A stretch of DNA of 64,000 bases from Shouchella patagoniensis (GTDB taxonomy: Bacteria > Bacillota > Bacilli > Bacillales > Bacillaceae_D), in the NCBI RefSeq assembly GCF_002019705.1, contig NZ_KV917377.1, positions 3,445,649 through 3,509,648 of the forward strand, in the 5' to 3' direction. The position numbers and the translations under genes are program-made. How positions within the stretch are numbered: position 1 is the stretch's first letter; the number at the start of each line of letters is the position of its first letter. The notes beneath the pieces are model-generated. The model saw only the letters and a list, made by a program, of their open reading frames with translations. It was not told the DNA's origin and ran no database searches. Positions 1 to 9,382 of this stretch are shown here, in pieces.

Positions 1-1376
1 TTATGGCTAACCTGCATACAGCTGAAGTGCCAGATAAGAAAGTTCAAACTTTATTAGAAGAAGCAACAAATACGAAGCTCGATATTCAATGGGTGCCTGA
101 CAGCAACTATGAAGAACGTCTGAATACAGCATTTGCAACAGGTTCACTGCCTCAAGCTGTTTATATGAAGAACCAGACGACGTATGAACAATTTAAAGAT
201 GCCATTCGTGATGATCAATTCTGGGAGCTTGGACCTTATCTAGATGAATTTGAAAACTTGAAAAATTTAAAGCCAGAAGTCGTTGAAAATACAATGGTAG
301 ACGGAAAAATGTATGCCTTGTATCAGGGCAGACCGTTAGCACGTTCAGGACTGATTTATAGAAAAGACTGGGCTGACAATTTAGGCATAGATGCACCTAC
401 CAATGTAGAGGAATTTATGGAGATGGCGCGCGCGTTCACTGAAGATGATCCAGATGGAAACGGCAAGGATGACACATTTGGCTTAACGGATCGAAATGAC
501 CTTGTTTATGGTGCGTTTAAATCCGTTGCTTCTTGGTTCGGTACTCCAAATGGATGGGGAGAGCAAGATGGGGAGCTTCTTCCAGAATTTATGTTTGATG
601 AATACATTGACACACTTGATTACTTAAAAGAGCTTCATGAAAACGGTTATATGAATCAAGACTTTCCGGTAACAAGCAAACCGGATCAACAAGCGCTTCT
701 GAAAAACGGAACGGCGGGCATGTATGTTGGCTCGATGGGAGATGTTGTTTCTTTATACGCTGATGCGTCTCAAAACAATCCTGACCTTGAATTTGATGTG
801 CACAACTATGTTGAAGGCCCTGATGGTGAATACAACATTTGGGCGATTCCAGGGTATGGGAACCTTGTTATTTTTCCTAAATCGTCTGTAGAAACAGAAG
901 AAGAGTTAAAGGGGATTCTCTCTTTTTATAACCAAATGATGGAACCAGACAATGCGAATTTAATTTTCTGGGGAGTTGAAGGCGAACATTACGATGTAGA
1001 AGAGGATCAAGCTGTGGCGATTGAAGACACACAAAAAACAGACCGTGAAGTGAAGCCGTATCAGTCGATCGAGATCGGTGAAGCGGAAACAAACGGCCGT
1101 TATCTTGGTAAGAGTAATTATGAAGCAAAGACAAAAGCAGATGAACTGGAAATCGACAATGAATCATACCTTGTCCATGATCCTACAATTACACTTGATT
1201 CACCTACCATGCAAACCCATGGGGAACGCCTGCAACAAATTATTAATGATGCAACGTACCAATATATCTTAGGTCAGACAGATCTGGAAGGGTTTGAAAA
1301 AGCAATTGAGACATGGAAAACGCAAGGTGGAGAAGATGTAATAAACGAAATTAATGAATCCTACGAACAACAATAA
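1..1376 (+). CDS. ABC transporter extracellular sugar-binding protein (LplA/YtcQ-like), 5' partial
   Basis: Lipid-anchored receptor that would deliver oligosaccharides to the two permeases directly downstream. The reading frame is open at the left edge, so the signal peptide and lipobox lie outside the window; the ATG at base 3 is internal. The visible 457 residues have the features of family 1 solute-binding proteins of the LplA/YtcQ kind: the segment NYEERLNTAFATG near the N-terminus, an Asp/Gly-rich DPDGNGKDDTFGLT loop near residue 155, and a C-terminal Asn/Gln/Glu-rich helix. The order receptor, LplB-like permease, LplC-like permease matches B. subtilis lpl and ytcQ-yteP-ytcP. No ATPase gene is present, as is usual for this group, which share MsmX. 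The ligand is inferred from the downstream pectinolytic genes. Confidence 0.88.
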   Translation, partial: MANLHTAEVPDKKVQTLLEEATNTKLDIQWVPDSNYEERLNTAFATGSLPQAVYMKNQTTYEQFKDAIRDDQFWELGPYLDEFENLKNLKPEVVENTMVDGKMYALYQGRPLARSGLIYRKDWADNLGIDAPTNVEEFMEMARAFTEDDPDGNGKDDTFGLTDRNDLVYGAFKSVASWFGTPNGWGEQDGELLPEFMFDEYIDTLDYLKELHENGYMNQDFPVTSKPDQQALLKNGTAGMYVGSMGDVVSLYADASQNNPDLEFDVHNYVEGPDGEYNIWAIPGYGNLVIFPKSSVETEEELKGILSFYNQMMEPDNANLIFWGVEGEHYDVEEDQAVAIEDTQKTDREVKPYQSIEIGEAETNGRYLGKSNYEAKTKADELEIDNESYLVHDPTITLDSPTMQTHGERLQQIINDATYQYILGQTDLEGFEKAIETWKTQGGEDVINEINESYEQQ

Positions 1377-1391
1377 ATGTCGGATTTAAGT

Positions 1392-1418
1392 CAAGAGCAG
1401 AGCTTCGCTTTGCTCTTG
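1392..1418 (+). promoter_or_regulatory. Intercistronic hairpin between receptor and permease genes
   Basis: An 11-bp stem (CAAGAGCAGAG pairing with CTTTGCTCTTG, one G-U pair) closes a CTTCG loop. No U-run follows, so it is not a classical terminator. A stable hairpin here is the usual arrangement that protects the upstream mRNA and keeps binding protein in excess over permeases; that role is inferred. Confidence 0.6.
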
Positions 1419-1452
1419 CTACATACAAATGAAAAGAGAAAAGAGGTGTGGA

Positions 1453-2412
1453 ATGGAGAGTCCATTGACAGTAGGAAAAAAACAGGTGCTGACAAAAGCA
1501 GAACGCCGCAATGAACTATGGAGAAAAATTAAGAAAAACAAATGGATCTATTTAATGATTGCTCCAGGGATTCTGTATTTCTTTGTTTATAAATACATTC
1601 CCATGTACGGACTTATCATTGCATTTCAAGATTATAAACCTTACTTAGGAATTACTGGAAGTGAGTGGGTTGGTTTTGACCATTTCCGACGCTTGTTTGC
1701 GGATCCTGATTTTTGGATGATTTTCCGGAATACGTTAGTCTTATTTGCGCTTCAAGTTTGTATTTCATTTCCTGTTCCTATTATTCTCGCACTCATGTTA
1801 AATGAATTGCGCAACCGAGCGTACCAACGAACAATTCAGACAGTCATCTACATTCCTCACTTTATGTCTTGGGTTGTTATCGTCTCGATCAGTTATGTGA
1901 TGTTGACACTCGATGGAGGAATTATTAACAACATTTTGCGGTCGTTGCAATTTGATCAGATCAATTTCTTACTTAATCCAGATTGGTTCCGCCCAATGTA
2001 TATCCTACAAATCATCTGGCGTGAAGCGGGTTGGGGTACAATCATTTTTCTTGCAGCTATTGTTGCGGTGGATCCTCAGCTGTACGAAGCTGCGAAAATC
2101 GATGGAGCAAACCGAATTCGTCAAATGTGGCATATTACGTTACCAGCAATTCGAAGCGTAATTATTGTGTTGCTTATTCTAAAAATTGGTGATGTGTTAG
2201 AGCTTGGTTTTGAGCATGTGTATTTGCTTTTAAATTCATCTAATAGAGAAGTAGCAGAAATCTTTGATACTTACGTATATACAGCTGGTTTAAGACAAGG
2301 ACAGTTTAGTTACAGTACCGCAGTTGGATTCTTTAAAGGTATCGTTGGATTAATCCTTGTTGTCTTTGCCAACTGGCTAGCAAAAAAATACGGCGAAGAA
2401 GGCATTTATTAA
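1453..2412 (+). CDS. ABC transporter permease, LplB/YteP-like
   Basis: First of two inner-membrane permease subunits of a family-1 carbohydrate importer. About 319 residues with six hydrophobic segments; the first (residues about 30-50) follows a basic N-terminus. The EAA-type loop that docks the ATPase is visible as YEAAKIDGANRIRQMWHITLP at about residues 215-235. Start chosen at the ATG at 1453 because AGAGGTG lies just upstream; the earlier in-frame ATG at 1429 has no ribosome site. 318-320 residues is the normal family length. It sits 18 bp from the second permease and should be co-transcribed with it. Confidence 0.9.
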   Translation: MESPLTVGKKQVLTKAERRNELWRKIKKNKWIYLMIAPGILYFFVYKYIPMYGLIIAFQDYKPYLGITGSEWVGFDHFRRLFADPDFWMIFRNTLVLFALQVCISFPVPIILALMLNELRNRAYQRTIQTVIYIPHFMSWVVIVSISYVMLTLDGGIINNILRSLQFDQINFLLNPDWFRPMYILQIIWREAGWGTIIFLAAIVAVDPQLYEAAKIDGANRIRQMWHITLPAIRSVIIVLLILKIGDVLELGFEHVYLLLNSSNREVAEIFDTYVYTAGLRQGQFSYSTAVGFFKGIVGLILVVFANWLAKKYGEEGIY

Positions 2413-2430
2413 TGAAGGGAGGCGCTTAAG

Positions 2431-3306
2431 ATGGTAGGCGACAAAACGATATCGAGTCGTATCTTTAATGCAACAAACATGATTATTCTTGGCATCATTG
2501 CCTTGCTTTGCGTGCTGCCCTTCGTTCATGTCATTGGCAGCTCCTTTGCGACCGGGGCAGAAATCGCACGGAGGAGTTTCTTATTGTTTCCAACAGAGTT
2601 CAGTTTAGACGCGTATCGTTATATATTCTCTACCGATACGATTATCCGCTCCCTAGGTGTTTCGATTGGAGTGACCCTTGGAGGGACGATTTGGAGTATG
2701 TTGTTGTCTGTACTCACCGCTTATGGTCTATCAAGACGAGATCTTGTTGGTCGTCGTTTCCTAATGTTTTTTATTGTTTTTACTATGCTTTTTAACGGTG
2801 GGATGATTCCAACCTTTCTTGTCGTCCAACAAACAGGACTTATTGATTCACTGCTTGCGCTTGTTATACCAGTGACTATTAATGCATTTAACATGATTAT
2901 TTTACGAAGCTTCTTCATGAATTTACCAGCAGGACTCGAAGAATCAGCAAAAATTGATGGCTGTAATGACTTTGGGGTGTTGTTTCGAATTGTTATTCCA
3001 TGTTCGCTACCGGCAATTGCGACGATCTCACTGTTTTATGCCGTGACGTATTGGAATACGTATATGCATGCAATTCTTTACTTAAATGATCCGAATAAAT
3101 GGCCCGTCCAAGTGCTGTTACGTCAAATCGTCGTCTTAGCAACGGGCATTAATTACGACGGTGCGGAATATACAAGTGTGCCACCTCCGGAAATTAGTGT
3201 GAAGATGGCTGTAATTGTTGTAGCGACTGTTCCTGTATTACTTGTATACCCATTCTTGCAAAAGTATTTTGCAAAAGGTGCATTAATTGGATCGATGAAA
3301 GGATAA
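2431..3306 (+). CDS. ABC transporter permease, LplC/YtcP-like
   Basis: Second permease of the oligosaccharide importer, 291 residues with six predicted membrane helices starting at about residue 17 (NMIILGIIALLCVLPFVHVIG). The EAA motif reads EESAKIDGCNDFGVLFRIVIP near residues 170-190. GGGAGG precedes the ATG by 8 bp. The protein ends in the typical PFLQKYFAKGALIGSMKG tail of LplC-type permeases. It is followed after 3 bp by the hydrolase gene, so transport and intracellular processing are translationally linked. Confidence 0.9.
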   Translation: MVGDKTISSRIFNATNMIILGIIALLCVLPFVHVIGSSFATGAEIARRSFLLFPTEFSLDAYRYIFSTDTIIRSLGVSIGVTLGGTIWSMLLSVLTAYGLSRRDLVGRRFLMFFIVFTMLFNGGMIPTFLVVQQTGLIDSLLALVIPVTINAFNMIILRSFFMNLPAGLEESAKIDGCNDFGVLFRIVIPCSLPAIATISLFYAVTYWNTYMHAILYLNDPNKWPVQVLLRQIVVLATGINYDGAEYTSVPPPEISVKMAVIVVATVPVLLVYPFLQKYFAKGALIGSMKG

Positions 3307-3309
3307 GCC

Positions 3310-4251
3310 ATGGCTGATGTTGATCACTACCTCAGGACGCTTTACGAAGGAAGACCATCAGTTTCGATGTCTAAAGAAAAGCGAATCTTTGCTTTAAAAC
3401 AGGCACTGGGGACATTCGTGCCTAGTGACCAAAGTGAAGGAATCCGCATCTCTTGTCGACAATATGACCAATACAGTGAGGAAACATTTGTTATTGAAAC
3501 GACTGATTGCTTACGAATGCCATTTCGAATGCTTTTACCGCACACTCCCGCAAAAGGAGAGCCCATTGTGCTTGCCCTTCATGGGCACGGTACAGGAGCT
3601 ACAGAAGCACTCGAAGCTGGATCAAGTCATCGTGGATTTGCTAAACGTCTCGTTAAACAAGGTTGTATTGTTGTTCTTCCAGAGCTTATAGGATTTGGTG
3701 CTCGAAAGAAATCAAGTGATGAAGCGGAGAACAATAGTTGTTTCTCTATTGCGTCAGAACTTTTGCTCTATGGAAAAACATTGGCCGGGTTACGTGTATG
3801 CGAAACTCTTCATCTCGTAAATTGGTTAAATACACACCCTCAATTTATGAAAAGTAGCATTGGTGTATTTGGCTTCTCTGGCGGTGGGTTGATTGCACTA
3901 CTTTTAGCTGCAACAGATGAACGCATTCAAGCAACAGTTCTAAGTGGTTTTGGGGCCATGATTAAAGACAGTGTGCTTGCTCGTCGTCATTGTCTTGATA
4001 ATTACATTCCCGGTTTATTAACTATCGGTGAAATGCCAGAGTTATTAGCACTTATTGCCCCAAGGCCCCTGTTTATCGAAAGCGGAGATCAAGATATGTT
4101 GTTTCCCTCAAGCTCAGTACAGGAAGCAACAAAACAAGAAAACGTGATGGTTCATCTATTTAAAGGGCTCCATGAAGTAAATGGGGAAGAGTCGATTCCT
4201 TGGCTAATCAAGCAGTTGCAGGAGAGAGGAGAGGGAAATGGATACATTTAA
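3310..4251 (+). CDS. Alpha/beta-hydrolase, putative carbohydrate esterase
   Basis: A 313-residue alpha/beta-hydrolase of the dienelactone-hydrolase/acetyl-xylan-esterase-like group. The oxyanion motif HGHG is at 91-94, the nucleophile elbow GFSGGG places Ser190, acid Asp262 lies in SGDQD and His288 in GLHEVNG, so the triad is complete. No signal peptide is seen, so it should act in the cytoplasm on imported oligomers. It overlaps the GH43 gene by 14 bp inside the pectin/uronate operon, which suggests removal of acetyl or similar ester groups from imported sugars. The exact substrate cannot be read from sequence. AAAGGA inside the end of the permease gene serves as ribosome site. Confidence 0.75.
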   Translation: MADVDHYLRTLYEGRPSVSMSKEKRIFALKQALGTFVPSDQSEGIRISCRQYDQYSEETFVIETTDCLRMPFRMLLPHTPAKGEPIVLALHGHGTGATEALEAGSSHRGFAKRLVKQGCIVVLPELIGFGARKKSSDEAENNSCFSIASELLLYGKTLAGLRVCETLHLVNWLNTHPQFMKSSIGVFGFSGGGLIALLLAATDERIQATVLSGFGAMIKDSVLARRHCLDNYIPGLLTIGEMPELLALIAPRPLFIESGDQDMLFPSSSVQEATKQENVMVHLFKGLHEVNGEESIPWLIKQLQERGEGNGYI

Positions 4252-5800
4252 AAACCCTATCATACCTGGGTTTTATCCAGACCCATCAATTTGTAGAGTA
4301 AACCAAGATTATTATCTCGTTACATCAACATTTGAATATTTTCCAGGTGTACCTATTTTTCATTCCATCGATTTAGTGAACTGGACTCAAATTGGACATG
4401 TGCTTGATCGTCCGTCGCAACTAAACTTAGACGGAACACCAAATTCTCGAGGCATTTATGCTCCAACCATTCGCCACCAGAACGGATTGTTTTATGTTAT
4501 TACGACATTTGTAGAAAGTCAGTATGGCGAACGCCGAAACTTTTATGTAACGGCTGAAAATCCAGCGGGTCCCTGGTCTGAACCGGTTTGGTTAAAAGGG
4601 GCACCTGGTATCGATCCTTCTTTGTTCTTTGATGATGATAATCGAGTTTACTACACGGGCAATCGAGTTCCACCAACGGGTCAAACTCATGCCAAACATA
4701 TGGAAATATGGTTACAAGAGCTAGATGTGAACAAAGGTACGTTAATTGGGGATCCTGTAGGAATTTGGGATGGCGCACTGAAAATTGCCCATGCACAAGA
4801 GGCGCCACATATATACAAAAAAGATGGATTTTATTATCTGATTATCGCTGAGGGCGGAACCGGCTTCACTCATGCCGTAACTGTTGCGCGAAGTAAAACA
4901 ATCGCAGGTCCATATGAGGCGAATCCCCGTAACCCTATTTTGACACATCGACATCTAGGAAAAGATGCACCAATTACGAATGTCGGTCACGGCGATCTTG
5001 TTGATACAGAAGATGGCGATTGGTGGATGGTTTGTTTAGGATCGCGACCATATGGTGGCATGTTTCGTAATCTCGGTCGAGAGACTTTCTTGGCACCGGT
5101 ACGATTTGAAGATGATTGGCCAGTCGTATGTCCTGATACAGGACGAATTGAAGAGGAGATGCGCGGACCAAACCTTCCACGTCAAAAAGTCATCTCCTCG
5201 TCAATTAGAGATGAGTTTGATCAATTGGAACTAGGCATGGAGTGGAATATGATTCGCACACCACGAGAGCGTTTTTATACGCTTGCGGAGAAGCCGGGTT
5301 TTTTGCGGATGAAACTTAGACCAGAAACACTCGCGGATTGTGCGAGTCCAAGTTTTATTGGGAGGCGCCAGCAGCATCTCTCATATAACGTAGCAACGAA
5401 ACTATTGTTTTCCCCGGAAACACAAGGGGAAGCAGCGGGGTTGACCTTATTTCATAGCCAAACACATCACTACCGGTTTGAAGTCATATATGTACAAGAG
5501 CAGCCAGTGGTTCGTGTTGTTAAAAGAGAAGGAACCAGTGATGATGTCGTAGGAGAATTATCTATTTCAGAAACTTCAATTGAACTTAAAGTCGAGGCAC
5601 ATTTTCAAGAGTTGACATTTCTTTATCGGAATCAATTTGGAAAGTGGCATGTTGTCGCTGAAAAGCAAGATGGTCGTGTACTTAGTACAGATCGAGCCGG
5701 AGGTTTTGTTGGAACATATATTGGCTTATTTGCTACAAGCAATGGAAATGAGAATACAACGTATGCTGACTTTGACTGGTTTGACTATAAGGGGGAGTGA
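4238..5800 (+). CDS. Glycoside hydrolase family 43 (beta-xylosidase / alpha-arabinofuranosidase type)
   Basis: Intracellular exo-acting GH43 enzyme of 520 residues. The five-bladed propeller begins NPIIPGFYPDPSICR with general base Asp15; the pKa-modulating Asp126 is in GIDPSLF and the general acid Glu188 in AQEAPHIY, matching the spacing of characterised GH43 beta-xylosidases. Residues from about 320 form the C-terminal beta-sandwich domain (GH43_C2) usual in this subgroup. There is no signal peptide, so it would cleave xylose or arabinose from imported oligosaccharides. The start overlaps the esterase gene and is preceded by GAGGAGAGGG. Xylosidase and arabinofuranosidase activities cannot be separated here. 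Confidence 0.9.
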   Translation: MDTFKNPIIPGFYPDPSICRVNQDYYLVTSTFEYFPGVPIFHSIDLVNWTQIGHVLDRPSQLNLDGTPNSRGIYAPTIRHQNGLFYVITTFVESQYGERRNFYVTAENPAGPWSEPVWLKGAPGIDPSLFFDDDNRVYYTGNRVPPTGQTHAKHMEIWLQELDVNKGTLIGDPVGIWDGALKIAHAQEAPHIYKKDGFYYLIIAEGGTGFTHAVTVARSKTIAGPYEANPRNPILTHRHLGKDAPITNVGHGDLVDTEDGDWWMVCLGSRPYGGMFRNLGRETFLAPVRFEDDWPVVCPDTGRIEEEMRGPNLPRQKVISSSIRDEFDQLELGMEWNMIRTPRERFYTLAEKPGFLRMKLRPETLADCASPSFIGRRQQHLSYNVATKLLFSPETQGEAAGLTLFHSQTHHYRFEVIYVQEQPVVRVVKREGTSDDVVGELSISETSIELKVEAHFQELTFLYRNQFGKWHVVAEKQDGRVLSTDRAGGFVGTYIGLFATSNGNENTTYADFDWFDYKGE

Positions 5801-5802
5801 AA

Positions 5803-6912
5803 ATGACGCATAAATTGGATGTAGAGATCAAAACACCGTTGGAATGGGGAAAAAGAGCGATTGAAACAGTTATGAGGCAATACAGTCCACTAAACATGCC
5901 GCCAGCTAATCGCTGGCATTACCATCAAGGTGTGTTTTTATGTGGTGTGCATCGTATTTGGGAGTTGGAACCAAACAATGCTTATTTTGACTATATTAAA
6001 GGTTACGTTGATGGACTGGTCGACGAAGATGGTAATTTCTTGTTTAGGCGAGACGAGCTTGATGCCATTCAAGCAGGATTGTTACTATTTCCACTTTATA
6101 AAGAAACAGGGGAGTACCGTTATAAAGAGGCGGCACGGAAGTTACGTAGTTTGCTAGATACACTTAATCGTAACCGTGAAGGCGGGTATTGGCATAAAGA
6201 CAAATACCCGAACCAAATGTGGTTGGATGGCTTATACATGGCTGGACCATTTGCAATTCAATATGGTCAGCAGTTTAACGAAGGAACGTTAATTGATCTC
6301 GTGTTAGCTCAAGAACAGTTAATGCGTACCTCTACAAAAGATGAGCAAACTGGGTTGTATGTCCATGCATGGGATGCAAGTAAACAAGCAGATGTGTGTG
6401 ATCCGGTAACTGGAAAAACAACGGAGGTGTGGGGAAGAGCACTTGGGTGGTATGCAATGACATTAATTGACTTTATTGACTTGCTCGAAACAGAGCTTCA
6501 AAAGAGAGAACCTCTTATTGAAGTATTCCAAGCGCTAATGAATCGCCTGATCGCTTATCAAGATGAAGAGTCTGGTCTGTGGTATCAAGTGGTTGATAAA
6601 GGAAATGAAGAGGGGAATTGGCTCGAGAGTTCTTGCTCTTGTTTATTTGCATACGCACTCGCAAAAGGAAATAGGCTAGGTTTATTGGATGATCTGGCGC
6701 TTAAGCATAGCGAAAAAGCGTTTAACGGCCTCTTGTCGCATTCTCTCGAAGTGGCTACAGATGGTTCCGTTTCATTACATGATATTTGTATTGGTACATC
6801 GATTGGTCGTTATCAAGACTATATCAACCGACCAACAACTGTTAATGATTTACATGGAGTAGGCGCTTTTGCGCTATGTGCAGCAGAGTTAGAGAAAGCT
6901 ATTAGACAGTAG
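5803..6912 (+). CDS. Unsaturated rhamnogalacturonyl hydrolase, GH105 (YteR-like)
   Basis: GH105 enzyme that hydrates the delta-4,5 unsaturated galacturonyl unit left by rhamnogalacturonan lyases, releasing the reducing sugar. The (alpha/alpha)6 barrel of about 369 residues contains MWLDGLYM with the catalytic Asp142 (Asp143 in YteR) and the WGRALGWYAM segment typical of the family. I use the ATG at 5803 because GGGGGAG lies six bases upstream; the GTG at 5797 would be too close. Overlap with the GH43 stop codon indicates coupled translation. The next genes are YteS-, YteU- and YteT-like, as in B. subtilis yte operon, though the order of the last two is swapped. Confidence 0.9.
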   Translation: MTHKLDVEIKTPLEWGKRAIETVMRQYSPLNMPPANRWHYHQGVFLCGVHRIWELEPNNAYFDYIKGYVDGLVDEDGNFLFRRDELDAIQAGLLLFPLYKETGEYRYKEAARKLRSLLDTLNRNREGGYWHKDKYPNQMWLDGLYMAGPFAIQYGQQFNEGTLIDLVLAQEQLMRTSTKDEQTGLYVHAWDASKQADVCDPVTGKTTEVWGRALGWYAMTLIDFIDLLETELQKREPLIEVFQALMNRLIAYQDEESGLWYQVVDKGNEEGNWLESSCSCLFAYALAKGNRLGLLDDLALKHSEKAFNGLLSHSLEVATDGSVSLHDICIGTSIGRYQDYINRPTTVNDLHGVGAFALCAAELEKAIRQ

Positions 6913-6923
6913 GGGGAAGGAAA

Positions 6924-7376
6924 ATGGTGCGCTGGCTTAATGTTGTCTTATGTGTCTTCTTACTGTTCATGACAGGATGTAGCAAAGAGGGAGAACGACA
7001 ACTTCACATTATGGCGTTTTCTGATGAGCTTTATGAGCAACAAGAGGCATTAAAGCTTATTCTCGCAGAGGATGACGTTGCGTTAACTGTTTTCCCGACT
7101 ATACTAGAACGTTTTATTGTGGAGCTTGTTGGTCACGAAGCAGATCTTTTACTTGTGGATGGAAGCTTGGCTGGAGCAATTGATCCAGAAGGTTTAGCGG
7201 AGCTAGGTGAGCTAGAAGGCGTATCTGTTCCTATTCATGAAGAGGAAGAAATTGTAGCGCTATCCTTGCAAGAGCTGTTGGTAGAAGCTGTCCAATTAGA
7301 ACAAGAGCACCTTCTTCTTATTCCTGTATATAGCGATCGACAACAAGAGGCATTGGCGTTCGTAAAAACGTGGTAG
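6924..7376 (+). CDS. Small lipoprotein, YteS-like
   Basis: A 150-residue predicted lipoprotein: basic MVRWL, a hydrophobic stretch and lipobox FMTGC with Cys19. The rest is acidic, rich in Glu and Leu, with an alternating beta/alpha pattern. Function is unknown. Its place between GH105 and a DUF624 membrane protein matches yteS in B. subtilis, where a short lipoprotein also follows yteR; the assignment rests on position and size rather than motif. One guess is an accessory to the oligosaccharide receptor or importer. Confidence 0.65.
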   Translation: MVRWLNVVLCVFLLFMTGCSKEGERQLHIMAFSDELYEQQEALKLILAEDDVALTVFPTILERFIVELVGHEADLLLVDGSLAGAIDPEGLAELGELEGVSVPIHEEEEIVALSLQELLVEAVQLEQEHLLLIPVYSDRQQEALAFVKTW

Positions 7377-7422
7377 CAAAAATAGATGGTTCGTCTATAA
7401 CTCTAGAAGGGGGTAATAATTA

Positions 7423-8067
7423 ATGGAGCTTACAGGAATGTGGGGCAGCTTTTATCGAGTCTCTTTATTTATTTCTAAATTAGCCTATGCCAATGTTTTG
7501 TGGCTAGGATTTACGCTACTCGGACTTATTGTTTTTGGTGTAGCACCAGCAACTGTAGCGTTATTTACGGTCACTCGAGCGTGGGTCAACAAAGAATGGG
7601 ATATACCGGTGTTTAAACAATTCTGGTCCACCTATAAAGATGAGTTTTGGCGGGCGAATGTTTCTGGAATTGCATTATTCGCAGTTGGTTTTTTATTGTA
7701 TTGGAACCTCACGCTATTTGCGGGTAGCGAATTGGTCATGTTGGTGGTTCGAGGGATTTTATTAGTGATCGCGTTTTTATTTGCTTTTATGCTTTTGCTT
7801 TATTTTCCAACCTACGTTAGCTTTCATTTAAAAGGTCTTAATCGAGTACGTGCAGCTTTATTAATTGCTTGTGGCCACCCCCTTCATGTAATGGCTATGG
7901 GCGTTGGTCTTTATGGATTGCAGATGCTTTACATGTTTATACCTGGACTAATTTTGTTTTTTGCGGCGGCTAGTATTGCATACTTGCTTTCCTGGGTCTC
8001 TGCGCGCATCTTTTCATCGATGAAACAAAAACAATACTCACAAAGTGAGGCTTCAACACAACTATGA
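7423..8067 (+). CDS. DUF624 membrane protein, YesL/YteU-like
   Basis: Membrane protein of 214 residues with about five hydrophobic helices and the DUF624 signature: an N-terminal WGSFYRVSLFISKLAYANVLWL helix, then PATVALFTVTRAWVNKEWD. YesL and YteU, family members in B. subtilis, are encoded in rhamnogalacturonan-use operons, and this one has the same neighbourhood. The biochemical role is not established; association with the ABC importer is an inference from recurrent linkage. GAAGGGGG precedes the start. Confidence 0.85.
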   Translation: MELTGMWGSFYRVSLFISKLAYANVLWLGFTLLGLIVFGVAPATVALFTVTRAWVNKEWDIPVFKQFWSTYKDEFWRANVSGIALFAVGFLLYWNLTLFAGSELVMLVVRGILLVIAFLFAFMLLLYFPTYVSFHLKGLNRVRAALLIACGHPLHVMAMGVGLYGLQMLYMFIPGLILFFAAASIAYLLSWVSARIFSSMKQKQYSQSEASTQL

Positions 8068-8092
8068 TTAGGATTCAAAGGGGGAGTGCGGT

Positions 8093-9382
8093 ATGCGAAA
8101 CATTGTCGTTTGTGGCCTGAGCAATAGGGCGCTTAGTATGTTTATGAAACCGATCTTGGAACGTTTTAATCAGGATAATCAAATCGTTGGGATGCTTGAT
8201 TCCGATCGAAAACGATACGAAGTTTGTCTAGAGTCGTTTCCAGAGCTTTCGGATGTCAAATTCTATAAACCGAGTGAATTTGAACAGATGGTTAAAGAGA
8301 CAAACGCGACAACGGTTATTGTTACGAGTAGAGATGATACCCATGTTGACTATATTCTGCGTGGGCTTGCGCTTGACCTTTCCATTATTAGTGAAAAGCC
8401 AATGGTCACTACTGCCGAAGATGCCAGGCGTGTACTTGAAGCAGAACAATTAAGTGCTGGGCAAGTGACGGTTGCATTTAATTATCGTTATAGTCCGTAC
8501 CATCTGAAAATAAAGGAACTCATTCAGTCAGGTCGAATTGGTCGTGTAACCTCTGTTGATCTTAATTGGTACGTGGATACGTATCATGGATCAAGCTATT
8601 TTAAACGTTGGAATCGCAACCGCGCATATTCTGGCGGTTTATCAATCCACAAATCCACGCACCACTTTGATCTCGTCAATTGGTGGATTGGAAAACAACC
8701 TAAAGACGTGTTTGCGTTTGGTGATCTCCATTATTATGGAAAAGATGGAGAACTAAACCCAAGCATGCGCGAGGGGCGGCGTTGTGGCACGTGTGGAGAG
8801 CGACAGGATTGTTCCTATTATCGACGTTGGTTTGGGAGAAGCCAATCAAATGAACCAAAAGATGATCACTTACTTGCTGGTCAGGATCTTGGTGCGTATA
8901 CGAACTATAGTCCAGACGCGTGTATTTTTGACGGAGAAATCGAAATTGAAGATACGTATGCAGCCACTGTTCGCTATGACAGCGGAGCGCTGCTTAGTTA
9001 TTCCATTAATTTTTCTGCTCCTTATGAAGGGTATCGGTTAGCGATCAATGGCACGAAGGGGCGAATTGAGACACAAGAATATCACTCACCATCGCGAACA
9101 CCTTTTTCAGTGCCTGAACAAACCGTTGATTTGATTCCACTTTTTGGAGCAAAAGAAATCATTCATGTCGTGAAAGCAGAAGGGGGACACGGTGGTGGTG
9201 ATCCTCTGATCCAAGAAGACTTGTTTTTAGGACCAGATCAAAATCGAAGCTTTGACGTACTTGCAGGAGCAGAGGCAGGTGCTTACTCCATTGCAGTTGG
9301 GGAGGCGGTCTGGAAATCAGCAAAAACGGGTAAATGCATTCAAGTGAATGACTTGTTGGCGAAAAAGGAGGGAATCCACTAA
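8093..9382 (+). CDS. Gfo/Idh/MocA-family NAD(P)-dependent oxidoreductase, YteT-like
   Basis: Rossmann-fold sugar oxidoreductase of 429 residues. The N-terminus NIVVCGLSNRA is a slightly degenerate dinucleotide-binding turn, followed by the family EKPM motif near residue 103 and a C-terminal alpha/beta domain with GGLSIHKSTHHFDLVNWWIG supplying the usual catalytic His region. An insertion near residues 228-243 carries four cysteines (CGTCGERQDC and C at the end of the lid), suggesting a structural metal site. It resembles YteT and related enzymes that act on uronic acids or their oligomers. The stop codon overlaps the uxaA start by one base (TAATG), so expression is coupled to the uronate steps. 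Confidence 0.82.
   Translation: MRNIVVCGLSNRALSMFMKPILERFNQDNQIVGMLDSDRKRYEVCLESFPELSDVKFYKPSEFEQMVKETNATTVIVTSRDDTHVDYILRGLALDLSIISEKPMVTTAEDARRVLEAEQLSAGQVTVAFNYRYSPYHLKIKELIQSGRIGRVTSVDLNWYVDTYHGSSYFKRWNRNRAYSGGLSIHKSTHHFDLVNWWIGKQPKDVFAFGDLHYYGKDGELNPSMREGRRCGTCGERQDCSYYRRWFGRSQSNEPKDDHLLAGQDLGAYTNYSPDACIFDGEIEIEDTYAATVRYDSGALLSYSINFSAPYEGYRLAINGTKGRIETQEYHSPSRTPFSVPEQTVDLIPLFGAKEIIHVVKAEGGHGGGDPLIQEDLFLGPDQNRSFDVLAGAEAGAYSIAVGEAVWKSAKTGKCIQVNDLLAKKEGIH

Noticed and set aside
193-396. Minus-strand open frame inside the sugar-binding protein gene
   Set aside because: No ribosome site; it is the antisense shadow of a clearly coding plus-strand gene.
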